Positions 44,051 through 52,382 of a DNA stretch of 64,000 nt are shown piece by piece. The stretch covers positions 228,828 to 292,827 of the forward strand of contig NZ_QMFA01000004.1 of assembly GCF_003285005.1 (NCBI RefSeq). The letters run 5' to 3'. The notes beneath the pieces are model-generated. The model searched no databases, was not told where the DNA came from, and worked only from the letters and a program-made list of their open reading frames with translations. Each line of letters starts with the position of its first letter. Positions within the stretch are counted from its first letter, which is position 1. A program made the translations under genes and the position numbers. Source of the stretch: Paenibacillus sp. YN15 (GTDB lineage Bacteria > Bacillota > Bacilli > Paenibacillales > NBRC-103111).

Positions 44051-44101
44051 CCCCCAAAAGTATTCGGAATCCGCTTCAGAGCCTCTCTTCACTTTTGGGG
44101 G
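44051..44101. repeat. 51-bp interspersed palindrome, copy 2
   Basis: Same 11-bp ends as copy 1 at 1468-1518 (CCCCCAAAAGT / ACTTTTGGGGG), the same length, and the same GGGGGCT just before. It sits 10 bp past the stop of the ATPase-AbrB gene. It could act as a processing or attenuating hairpin before the binding-lipoprotein gene. Confidence 0.8.
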
Positions 44102-44110
44102 ACAAAGTTT

Positions 44111-44983
44111 CTATCCCAGCTTTCGCGGGGCCTTGATCACGATCTTCTCGCCGTCGAATTCCATGGAGGCCTTTCCGGCGATGCCCAGCTGCTCCAGATA
44201 TGTCTTGGGCACCTGCAGCCGTCCCGCCCGGTCCAGCACCACATATTCCTCATGCTCATCCCGGATGGAGCCCTTGAAGCCGGAGACGGAGAGGTCCAGT
44301 CCCGGATTGCGCTTCACAAACTCCGTGCTGGTCATGCCGTCCCGGATGGCCACCACCCGGTCCACGGAGCTGGCCAGGGACATGTCGTGGGTAACAATGA
44401 CAATGGTGACCCCGGTATCCCGGTTCAGTCTCCGGAAGATGGACATAATCATGTCCGAGGTTTCCGTGTCTACGGAGCCGGTGGGCTCATCCGCCAGAAG
44501 AAGCTTGGGGCGGTTGCACAGCGAGATGGCGATGGCCACCCGCTGCTGCTCGCCGCCGGAGAGCTGATGCAGCTTGTTGTGCATCCTGGCTCCCAGGCCT
44601 ACGGCCTCCAGCAGCTGCTTGGCATACGCCCGGTCCACCTTGCCGCCCAGCATCATGGGCATTTCCACATTTTCCAGGGCGGACAGATAAGGCAGCAGGT
44701 TGCGCCCGTTGTTCTGCCAGATGAAGCCGACGGTGCGGCGCTTGTATTCCACCAGCTCCTCGTCGGTGATCTTCAGCAGATTCCATTCCCCAACCCGCAC
44801 CTGGCCTGCGGAGGGGCGGTCCAGGCCGCCCAGAATATTAAGCAGCGTCGACTTGCCGCTGCCGCTGTTGCCGATAATGGCCATCAGCTCGCCAGGCTCT
44901 ACATGAATATTCAGGCCCTGGAGCGCCACAACCTCCAGATCCACAGTTTTGTAAATTTTGACCAAACCCTCGCATTGAATCAT
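44111..44983 (-). CDS. ABC exporter ATPase with C-terminal AbrB-like domain
   Basis: 290 residues. A MacB/LolD-type ATPase: Walker A GNSGSGKST (about 38-46), Q-loop WQNNGRNL, signature LSGGEQQRVAIA, Walker B LLLADEPTGSVD and the His of VTHD. After residue 240 comes EEYVVLDRAGRLQVPKTYLE and a closing beta hairpin, which match the swapped-hairpin AbrB/SpoVT fold (VLDxxGRxxIPKxxRExLGI). This fusion is not usual for exporter ATPases. The domain may dimerise the ATPase or bind DNA or RNA (inference). Its start is 3 bp after the permease stop. Confidence 0.88.
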   Translation of the reverse strand: MIQCEGLVKIYKTVDLEVVALQGLNIHVEPGELMAIIGNSGSGKSTLLNILGGLDRPSAGQVRVGEWNLLKITDEELVEYKRRTVGFIWQNNGRNLLPYLSALENVEMPMMLGGKVDRAYAKQLLEAVGLGARMHNKLHQLSGGEQQRVAIAISLCNRPKLLLADEPTGSVDTETSDMIMSIFRRLNRDTGVTIVIVTHDMSLASSVDRVVAIRDGMTSTEFVKRNPGLDLSVSGFKGSIRDEHEEYVVLDRAGRLQVPKTYLEQLGIAGKASMEFDGEKIVIKAPRKLG

Positions 44984-44986
44984 CGG

Positions 44987-47974
44987 TTAGCGCTCCTCTC
45001 CCAGCTTCACCGCTTGATGAACCCGCAGTCTGCGGATATGGAACAGAAGCAGCACAGCGCCGGTCCCCATCATCACCAGAGTCACCACATAAAGCTGCAG
45101 AGTGTCCCGTCCCTCGAATACCACCCGGAAGGGAGGCACCTGCTTCTTCACATCCTCCGCCGTTTGCAGAAACGGCAGGTACAGGGTGCTGGCCAGCTTG
45201 CCGATGCCGATGCCCAGAACGATGGACAATCCCGCCGTAAACAGCTGCTCCAGCAGCAGCATGCCGGTCAGCTGTCGTTTTTTGAGGCCCATGGCCCGCA
45301 GCACGCCGAACTGCACCACCCGGCTGGAGAGGTTGAAGAACCAATACAGCAGATAGCCGATCAGCGACACCAGCACGGAGACCAGGAAGCCCAGGCTGAG
45401 AATCCCGAACACACCGCCTCTGGTGGGCTGTTTGCTCTCCCGGACCAGCTCGCTGCGCACATCCTTGATGGCGGTAACATCGATTTTGGCTTCCTGAAGC
45501 TTTTCGATAAGCGGCGCTGTTTTGGCCCCTTCCTCCATCTTGATCCATACATCATAGGGGATGGTATCCCCCTGGTCATAGATGTAATCCAGATTGGTAA
45601 TCACAAAAGGCCGGTCGTCCGGATACTGGCTGGGCCAATAGGGCAGTACGCCCACCACCACCAGCTCCATGCTTTTCTGGTTGACGGACAGGCTCATCAG
45701 GTCTCCGGGCTTCAACTGATTCTTCTCGGCGAATTTATCCGGAATGATGGCCGCTTGCTCGTAGCTGCCAAGAAGATTCAGGTAGGCGTAAGGATGGGCA
45801 GGGAACAGGTCCCGCCGCATCCACGCCACACCGGCGAAATCTACATTGTCGATGGCATTCAGGTTCACCACTCCCAGGGACTTGCCCGAGGCGCTGAGAT
45901 TGGCCCGGGTCTGCAAAACACGGGCGGTATGCTCCACTCCCGGCAGCTCCTTGAACACCTCATAAGGCGGCTCCACATACCGGATATTCGTCGGAAGCTC
46001 CGATCCGCCGCTGCCGGGATTGCCTCCCGGATTGCCCCCGGCGCCTCCGCCCGAGCCGGAACCGCCGCCGGTTCCTTGCCCGCCGCCGCTGCCTCCTGAC
46101 CCGCCTTGGGAGCCGCCTTGGGAGCCGCCTTGGGAACCGCCGCCTCCCGTGCCGGAGCCGCCGCCCTGCTGGCCGGAATTCTGCCCCGGATTATAGACGG
46201 GCAGATCATCGGATACCGATTCCCACGCGGTGCTGATAATCACATCCGTACCGTACTGGTACATGGTCCGCTCCGTGGAATTGAGGTCGATGGTGCGGGC
46301 GGCGGAGGAGTTGTATACCCCCAAGCCCAGCGTCAGCGTAAGCAGCAGCATTAGCGGGTAATAAGCTCTGGCCGAGCGGGACAGCTGGGCCAGTGTCAGA
46401 TAGATGGATACGGGGAAAAACCGTTTGCCAATCCCGTTGACGGCCTTCAGGATCAACGGGAACAGCCGCAAAAACAGAAGTCCCAGGGCAAAGATGGTCA
46501 GCGCAGGCACGAAAAACAGAAGCGGATGCACCTGGAGCTGATCGGACCCCAGACCCGTCTGCTGCGACAGAAGCTTATGCTCCCGGAACAGATACCAGCC
46601 GTAGCCGGACAGGCCCAGCAGGACCACATCCAAAAACCACTTTTGCCAGACGGGCCTGCCGTCCGCCCGGGCCAGCTGCTGCTTCAGCCCCACAATGGAG
46701 GAGCGGGCATACTGGATAGCGGGGATCAGGGTAGCGCCCATGGCCAGAAGCACAGCCGCCAGGCCGTACATCATGGTGGTGCCGTGAAAGCCCACCGGAA
46801 TATTCTCCCGGTTGACGAAGGTCAGAAACCCGTTGGAGGAGCCGATGCTCTTGGCCATAAACCAGCCCAGAAGCGGTCCGGCAATCAGGGCGGCCAGCCC
46901 CAGCATCAGGCTTTCCAGCAGATAAAGCATAAAGATTTGCTTCGTGCTGCCCCCTCTGGAGCGGATCACCGCAATGTCGCTGCGCTGCCGCTCCAAGGAC
47001 TGCCGGGAGTTCATGACGATGTAATACATCACCATCCCCAGCATAGGCGCCGCCAGCGTAAACAGGAGCACCTGCAGCTGGATGCTGTCCCGGCGGAAAT
47101 CCTGAAGCATATCCGTGAAGGTGACATCCACCTTGGTGTCCTTCAGCTTCTGGTACAGGGTTACGTCCAGACGGGCCAGCTTCTTCTCCAGCGGAGCAAT
47201 CTGGGAGGTGCTGATCTGGGTCATATCGAAGGCATAGAACCAGTTGGCCTGGTGAAGCGGGATTTTCATCTTCTGCAGGAGCTCGCCCCGAAAGAGCGTC
47301 TCCGGAACGACCAGGGTATTGAGCATCCCCTCGAAGCCCTGGAACCAGTAGGGGTCCGCTTCATCCAAGGGCTTGAAGGCCCCCGTAATCCGCACCTTCA
47401 GCGGCGCAATGCCCAACCCTCCGGAGATGGGATACGTAAATTCGTCCCCCACGTGAAGATCGTTGCGGAACATGGCCTCCTCCAGCACCAGCGCCTCAAT
47501 CATGCCGTTCTGGATGGAGTCCTTGGGCTTTTGCCCGAAGCTCAGCTCCGAGCGGGCGTCCAGATCGGACATGGTGCCCACCGTCATTTGCCTGCGTTTG
47601 CCCGGATCGGTTTTGGCCGGGTCCACCGGGGTCACCTGGGCGCTCTTGATGGACATTACGCTGGCATACACCTCATGGGGCAGCGCAATATCCTCAGCCA
47701 CATCCTCTCTTATGTATCGGTCAAGCTCTTCCACATCCGCATAGTCCGCCCTGTCCTGGCCCGCCGCCTGATAGCGCAGCACCAGGGAGCCGGGGGGCAG
47801 ACCGCCGCTTTTCTCCTGCAGGGACTTGGCGATTACGCGCTTCAATGCCCCGTCGGAATACATGGGAATGCTGGTGACAAAAGCCACCGCCACAATCAGC
47901 CCCACCAGGGCACTGACGGTAAGCCACCGGGTATTCCACATTTTCCGCATAATAAAATGCAGCATGGCCATCAT
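44987..47974 (-). CDS. Large FtsX/MacB-like ABC exporter permease
   Basis: 995 residues. One N-terminal membrane helix (about 14-34) is followed by a large extracellular domain, an FtsX core (about 305-440), a further pair of helices, and then a second extracellular domain and FtsX core ending in four helices. So it is a fused tandem permease. A Gly/Ser/Gln-rich flexible segment at about 595-656 (such as GSQGGSQGGSQGGSGG) links parts of the second extracellular region. It starts right after the adaptor stop codon (TAA then ATG). The expected function is export, or mechanical work on an envelope substrate, with the lipoprotein adaptor. Confidence 0.85.
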   Translation of the reverse strand: MMAMLHFIMRKMWNTRWLTVSALVGLIVAVAFVTSIPMYSDGALKRVIAKSLQEKSGGLPPGSLVLRYQAAGQDRADYADVEELDRYIREDVAEDIALPHEVYASVMSIKSAQVTPVDPAKTDPGKRRQMTVGTMSDLDARSELSFGQKPKDSIQNGMIEALVLEEAMFRNDLHVGDEFTYPISGGLGIAPLKVRITGAFKPLDEADPYWFQGFEGMLNTLVVPETLFRGELLQKMKIPLHQANWFYAFDMTQISTSQIAPLEKKLARLDVTLYQKLKDTKVDVTFTDMLQDFRRDSIQLQVLLFTLAAPMLGMVMYYIVMNSRQSLERQRSDIAVIRSRGGSTKQIFMLYLLESLMLGLAALIAGPLLGWFMAKSIGSSNGFLTFVNRENIPVGFHGTTMMYGLAAVLLAMGATLIPAIQYARSSIVGLKQQLARADGRPVWQKWFLDVVLLGLSGYGWYLFREHKLLSQQTGLGSDQLQVHPLLFFVPALTIFALGLLFLRLFPLILKAVNGIGKRFFPVSIYLTLAQLSRSARAYYPLMLLLTLTLGLGVYNSSAARTIDLNSTERTMYQYGTDVIISTAWESVSDDLPVYNPGQNSGQQGGGSGTGGGGSQGGSQGGSQGGSGGSGGGQGTGGGSGSGGGAGGNPGGNPGSGGSELPTNIRYVEPPYEVFKELPGVEHTARVLQTRANLSASGKSLGVVNLNAIDNVDFAGVAWMRRDLFPAHPYAYLNLLGSYEQAAIIPDKFAEKNQLKPGDLMSLSVNQKSMELVVVGVLPYWPSQYPDDRPFVITNLDYIYDQGDTIPYDVWIKMEEGAKTAPLIEKLQEAKIDVTAIKDVRSELVRESKQPTRGGVFGILSLGFLVSVLVSLIGYLLYWFFNLSSRVVQFGVLRAMGLKKRQLTGMLLLEQLFTAGLSIVLGIGIGKLASTLYLPFLQTAEDVKKQVPPFRVVFEGRDTLQLYVVTLVMMGTGAVLLLFHIRRLRVHQAVKLGEER

Positions 47975-49078
47975 TTATCGACCTACAACTTTCTGCCCGG
48001 GCTCAAGCCCCTTCAGAATCTCCACACTGGTAGAGGTCTGCAGGCCCAGCTCCACGTCAACCTCCCGCTTGGCTCCCGATGCATCCACCACCTGGACATA
48101 GTTGCGCCCGGTAATGGTCCGCAGCGCGGAGGGCGGAATGGTCACTGCATTTTCCTTCTTCTGGACGACGATTTCCACGCTGAGCTGGGTTCCCCGGGAC
48201 ACCTGCTCCGGCATTTGGTCCAGCTCCACCACCAGATACTGGTCGATGGTTTCCTTTTGCGGCGTCTGGCCGTTGTAATATCCGCCATAATAACCGTTGT
48301 TGTTCTGATTCTGGGTGCTATTGGGATTGGGCAGCTGCTTGACCTTGCCCTTATGCTGGCCGACGGTGTTGATATCCGCCGTCACCTCCATGCCCACGGC
48401 AACCTTCTTCAGGTCCTCCTGGGAAATGGACGCCACAACCGTAAGCTGGGACAGATCGGCAATGGTAGCGATGGCCTCATAGGCCTTGCTGTTGTCTCCC
48501 TTGTTGCTGTACACGGCCACCACCTGGCCGGAGATGGGCGCGGTGATCTTCGCTCTGGCGATGGATTCCTCCAGGGTGACCAGCTCATTGCGCTTCAGCT
48601 CAAATTCAATCTTCGCCTGCTCCAGCTCCTCGGCGGTTTTGGTGCCCGAGTCCCGCAGCAGCTGAATCATCTTCAGCTCCTCGCTGCGGGTTTGCAGCTT
48701 CTTCTGCCGCAGATCGCTCTCCAGAGTGGCCACATCCAGCTCCGCAATCAGCTGGCCGGCCTCTACCTCATCGCCGGTTTTGACGTAAATTTCCTTGATG
48801 CGCTTGCCGTCATCCGAAAAATACACATCCTCCTCCCGGGAGGACATCAGTTTGCCGGAGCCTCTTACCTTGGTGGTCAGGGTCTCGGTTTTTACAGTAT
48901 ATTCCGGTTTTTTGGACAGCTTGGGCGGATTGATGGTAGGCAGCACCTCCTCCGCCTCCTCGCTGGGCAGCAGGGCACAGCCCGACAACGCGGTTACTGC
49001 CAGCAAAGCAGCAGCCGCAACAAGCGCCGATTTGCGGACGCTAGCCCTGAATCCGTCCGTCAACCATTTGGTAAACAT
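47975..49078 (-). CDS. MacA/HlyD-type efflux adaptor lipoprotein
   Basis: 367 residues from the ATG at 49078, nine bases after GGAGG. The signal sequence ends ALSGC, so it is lipid-anchored on the outside. Order: membrane-proximal beta-barrel, biotinyl-lipoyl halves (VRGSGKLMSSREEDVYF and ITAPISGQVVAVYSNKGD), a helical hairpin between them (about 105-160) and C-terminal barrel (VTIPPSALRTITGRNYVQVV). A Asn/Gln/Tyr/Gly-rich insert (about 255-275) is unusual. It bridges substrates to the large permease. Confidence 0.88.
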   Translation of the reverse strand: MFTKWLTDGFRASVRKSALVAAAALLAVTALSGCALLPSEEAEEVLPTINPPKLSKKPEYTVKTETLTTKVRGSGKLMSSREEDVYFSDDGKRIKEIYVKTGDEVEAGQLIAELDVATLESDLRQKKLQTRSEELKMIQLLRDSGTKTAEELEQAKIEFELKRNELVTLEESIARAKITAPISGQVVAVYSNKGDNSKAYEAIATIADLSQLTVVASISQEDLKKVAVGMEVTADINTVGQHKGKVKQLPNPNSTQNQNNNGYYGGYYNGQTPQKETIDQYLVVELDQMPEQVSRGTQLSVEIVVQKKENAVTIPPSALRTITGRNYVQVVDASGAKREVDVELGLQTSTSVEILKGLEPGQKVVGR

Positions 49079-49961
49079 GGTCCGCAACCTCCATTATTGT
49101 TGGATCGTGAGTCGTCATGCAGATGGTAACTTGCTCCTGCCGGATAATTTCCCGGAATACCGCCATAATCTGGGCGCCCATCTGGGAATCCAGCTCCGCG
49201 GTGGGTTCATCCGCCAAAAGCAGCACAGGGCGGTGGGCAATGGACTTGGCAATGGCCACCCGCTGCTGCTCGCCCCCCGACAGCTCGAAAGGGCGGTGAT
49301 GCATACGCTTGGCCAAACCCACCAGCTCCAGACAATGCTCCACGCGGGTTTTCCAGCCGCTTCGGGGCACGCCTGCCATACGCAGTGACAATTCCACATT
49401 TTCGTATGCCGACAGGAGGGGAAGCAGCGCGTAGGATTGGAAAATGAAGCCCATTTCCTTGCGCCTGGATTCGGTGCGGTCCTCATCGCTCAGGGTATGA
49501 AAGGGCCTGCCCTGAAACAGGATTTCCCCTTCGTCCGGCTGATCCAGCCCGCCCATCAGATTCAGCAGGGTGGTTTTGCCGGAGCCGGATCTGCCCCGCA
49601 GCATAACCAGGCTATTGGCCCTGAGGGTCATATCGATCCCTTTAAGCACCTGCAGCTTGCTTCCCCCCACGTCGAAGCTGCGCACCACTCCCGAAATCAC
49701 CAGGAGCGGGTCGACAACCTCCCGCGGCTCCGGCACATAGGCCGCCGCAGGCGGCGCAGGCTCCCCCTCCGACTTGGGCTTGCCTTTGCCGGGACGCAGC
49801 TTCCTCGCCATCCCTTTCAGCTTGCCGTCTTTCATCCGCTTTTCTTCCGCGGCATTGCTTTCGCCGGCTTCGGTTTGCTTATCCGGCTCTGTCATAATCT
49901 CCCTTTCCGGCTTGTCGATCAGACCGGTTCTTGCTTGCTTTCGGTTCGCCAACCACCCCAT
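49041..49961 (-). CDS. ABC exporter ATPase with basic N-terminal extension
   Basis: 306 residues from the ATG at 49961 (GGGAG nine bases before); the longer open frame upstream is chance. The first about 75 residues are charged and Pro/Ala-rich (MARKLRPGKGKPKSEGE) and not part of the ATPase. Walker A is GRSGSGKTT, the signature LSGGEQQRVAIA and Walker B LLLADEPTAELD. The gene overlaps the adaptor start by 38 bp. Second ATPase of the cluster; it may pair with the AbrB-fused one. Confidence 0.88.
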   Translation of the reverse strand: MGWLANRKQARTGLIDKPEREIMTEPDKQTEAGESNAAEEKRMKDGKLKGMARKLRPGKGKPKSEGEPAPPAAAYVPEPREVVDPLLVISGVVRSFDVGGSKLQVLKGIDMTLRANSLVMLRGRSGSGKTTLLNLMGGLDQPDEGEILFQGRPFHTLSDEDRTESRRKEMGFIFQSYALLPLLSAYENVELSLRMAGVPRSGWKTRVEHCLELVGLAKRMHHRPFELSGGEQQRVAIAKSIAHRPVLLLADEPTAELDSQMGAQIMAVFREIIRQEQVTICMTTHDPTIMEVADHVYQMVDGRIQG

Positions 49962-50085
49962 CCTTATACTCTCCCTATAAGTAAAATTCCCGGACTCATT
50001 ACCGGACAGGCAATGATCCACACTTAATGAGACGCACAAAACTGGAACAAGGTTACAGGTTTTCGAAAAATATTTGTATATACAC

Positions 50086-50118
50086 AAAAACCCGCGGCTT
50101 CCCGGAAGGAAGTGCGGG
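50086..50118 (-). terminator. Rho-independent terminator of the DegV gene
   Basis: CCCGCxCTTCC pairs with GGGAAGxxGCGGG, followed by TTTTTG on the minus strand, 25 bp after the stop. Confidence 0.75.
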
Positions 50119-50143
50119 CAGTACGAAGCTGCATATTCAGGCG

Positions 50144-51001
50144 TCAGACATGCTTCTTGGCGAACAGAATGCCTACGGTGCCTGGACCGCAATGGCTGGA
50201 AATGACGCAGCCGGCATTGGTGACAATAACCTCGCTTTGGGGAAACTGCTTCTCCAGCTCTCCCTTGATCCAAGCCGCATTTTCCGCAGCCAGGGAATGG
50301 GTAACGAATATCCGTTTGGTGTCGATGGTCTCCCGTTGGGACAGCGCCCGCTCCAGCAGGCTTTGCGCCACCTTGTCCATCTTCCCGCGCAGCTTCTCCG
50401 CCACAATCATGGAGCCGTTCACCACCTTGATGACGGGATGAATCCGCAAAAGACTGCCGATAACCAGCTGGGTGCCGCTGCAGCGTCCGCCCTTGTGCAG
50501 ATAATCCAAGGTGTCGATGACAAACTCCGCCTCCACCAGCGCCGTATCCTCCCGCAGCCGGGCGGCCAGCTCCGACAGGTCGTCCCATCCGGCCTTAACG
50601 TAGTCCACTGCCTTCATCACCGTCACGCCGATGGCTGTGGACAAATTGCGGGAGTCCACCACCTCGATGGTGCCCTCGGGAAATTCCCGGCTGGCAATCA
50701 CCGCATTCTGGTACGTGGACGACAGCTCGGAAGAGATACTTATGTATACAATGCGTTTATCCTCACGGACAATGGTCTCGAAGGATTGGACAAAATCAGC
50801 AGGCGAGGGCGCGGCTGTTTTGGGGAGGCCCCCTTCCCTCTCCACTTTCTCATACAATTCGGCGGTGGTCATATCCACACCGTCACGGTATGTACGGTCT
50901 CCGAACACAACATGGAGCGGTATAATCCGGATGTTATGGTCACGGATCATTTCTGGCGTTAAATCACAGGTGCTGTCCGCAACAATTTGGATGGATGGCA
51001 T
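50144..51001 (-). CDS. DegV family fatty-acid-binding protein
   Basis: 285 residues, full length. The family opening IQIVADSTCDLTPEM, the PLHVVFGDRTYRDGVDM stretch and the fatty-acid pocket motifs TAAPSPADF and STAIGV (Ser-containing) are present, as is HKGGRCSG in the middle. DegV/FakB proteins bind fatty acids and present them to the FakA kinase; no fakA gene is nearby. Monocistronic with its own terminator. Confidence 0.9.
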   Translation of the reverse strand: MPSIQIVADSTCDLTPEMIRDHNIRIIPLHVVFGDRTYRDGVDMTTAELYEKVEREGGLPKTAAPSPADFVQSFETIVREDKRIVYISISSELSSTYQNAVIASREFPEGTIEVVDSRNLSTAIGVTVMKAVDYVKAGWDDLSELAARLREDTALVEAEFVIDTLDYLHKGGRCSGTQLVIGSLLRIHPVIKVVNGSMIVAEKLRGKMDKVAQSLLERALSQRETIDTKRIFVTHSLAAENAAWIKGELEKQFPQSEVIVTNAGCVISSHCGPGTVGILFAKKHV

Positions 51002-51167
51002 GAATTATTCCTTCCCTTCTCCAGATCCGCGAGGGATCTGCTTCTACCACCCTTTCTATTATAGCGGCGCAACGGGGGCTTGAAAAGATAGGAAGTGGAA
51101 CGGGCTGCGCGGGGGAACTGGCGGAGGCGGCAGCAGGCATATACCAAGCCGCTTCCCCCTGATTTCT

Positions 51168-52097
51168 TTAATGGTCATAATCGTAATTTCCGGGCGAAGA
51201 TGCCCGTTTGATAGTTTCTTTCCGGTAGTTGTGCGGTGACATTTGGATGTTCTCCTTAAAAACCTTACTGAAATAGGATGCCGCAGAAAATCCGGTCTGC
51301 TCAGCGATTTTCTCGCAAGGATCATCTGTATTGGCAAGCAAATATTTGGCCCGCTCCAATCGGATATTCATTAATGCTTTTCCAGGAGTGACGCGGTACT
51401 CCTTGCTGAAGCTGCGTATAACGTGGGTTGGATGGCAATTGGCTACTTCAGCCATTTCTTTTAATGTTATATTTTTGGAATAATTTGCTTGGATAAACTG
51501 CATGACCATATGCGCGATTCGGTTGCCGGTAGAGTTATGATCGTTAAGGGTCAGATTGGAAAGCATATTTAAAAACAATTCCTGTTGACGCAGCTTGCTG
51601 CTAATAGCCGTTCCCGTCTTGCTAACCATGGAGCTTTGAAAATAACGGTTGATGGCTAACGATTCAAGATTTTTAAGTGAATTAAAAATATGCAGCGCTG
51701 CTTCCTTATTCAGCGTTTGGTAAATTGGTATGATCAGCAACTCCACCTGTATCTTTTGTTTTTTATGGCTTCGTGAGGAAACCCACTCTTTTGGAAAAGA
51801 ATTAGCCATCCAAAAATGTTCTGTGGTCAAAAAATGCAACCAATGGAAATAAGTTTCTTCCTCGCACGCCTTATAAGAGCGATGGGTATGTTGGGGATGC
51901 AGTACCAGCACATCATTTTCCCTGACTTCGTACTTATTTCCGTTTTCCTCCATATATAGACAGCCACTTTCCACAAACAGAATATCAAAATATCCCATTG
52001 CAGACCGTTGGCGATGGAAATCGCCCGGACGAAATAAAGCATCACCCGCGTATACGAAAAATGGATACGGCGGTGATTCTATCAGAATATATTCCAT
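51168..52097 (-). CDS. AraC family transcription regulator with cupin sensor
   Basis: 309 residues. The N-terminal cupin (about 20-100: FDILFVESGCLYMEENGNKYEVRENDVLVLHP) probably binds a sugar. The two helix-turn-helix motifs are ITLKEMAEVANCHPTHVIRSF and ACEKIAEQTGFSAASYFSKVFKE-like (seen as CEKIAEQTGFSAASYF). It is divergent from the glycosidase gene at 52383, with a 285-bp AT-rich spacer, and most likely controls that gene. Confidence 0.9.
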   Translation of the reverse strand: MEYILIESPPYPFFVYAGDALFRPGDFHRQRSAMGYFDILFVESGCLYMEENGNKYEVRENDVLVLHPQHTHRSYKACEEETYFHWLHFLTTEHFWMANSFPKEWVSSRSHKKQKIQVELLIIPIYQTLNKEAALHIFNSLKNLESLAINRYFQSSMVSKTGTAISSKLRQQELFLNMLSNLTLNDHNSTGNRIAHMVMQFIQANYSKNITLKEMAEVANCHPTHVIRSFSKEYRVTPGKALMNIRLERAKYLLANTDDPCEKIAEQTGFSAASYFSKVFKENIQMSPHNYRKETIKRASSPGNYDYDH

Positions 52098-52238
52098 AAA
52101 TGAAGTTCCCTTCTGCTAATATTCTATTATCAGAATATCAACAGATAAAGACCATTTCAACATATTTTCTTTTTTCAAAAGCTAATATATTTAAATCCAA
52201 ATTGCTAATATTTTTTAAATAATCGCTTATTCTATTGA

Positions 52239-52266
52239 TTCACAAGAAAACCGAAATCTCTATAAT
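52239..52266 (+). promoter_or_regulatory. Sigma-A promoter of the glycosidase gene
   Basis: TTCACA, 16-bp spacer, TATAAT, about 116 bp before the start codon. The AT-rich stretch upstream is a probable binding site for the divergent AraC regulator. Confidence 0.6.
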
Positions 52267-52382
52267 TTAAAGGCAAGAATAAAATACTGGAGAGGGACGA
52301 ATGGGAGCAGTATAAGACCGCTGGCTACCATGAAGGAGAAAATCTTGGGTTCGATACACCGTAAAATTGGAGGGACACATGT

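Noticed and set aside
46005..46190. Gly-rich run as a separate PE-PGRS- or collagen-like gene
   Set aside because: It is in frame within the permease and flanked by its conserved domains; a flexible linker is the simpler reading.
49041..50588. Exporter ATPase starting at 50588
   Set aside because: The first 209 residues are the antisense of the DegV gene and the spacer; GGGAG precedes the ATG at 49961.
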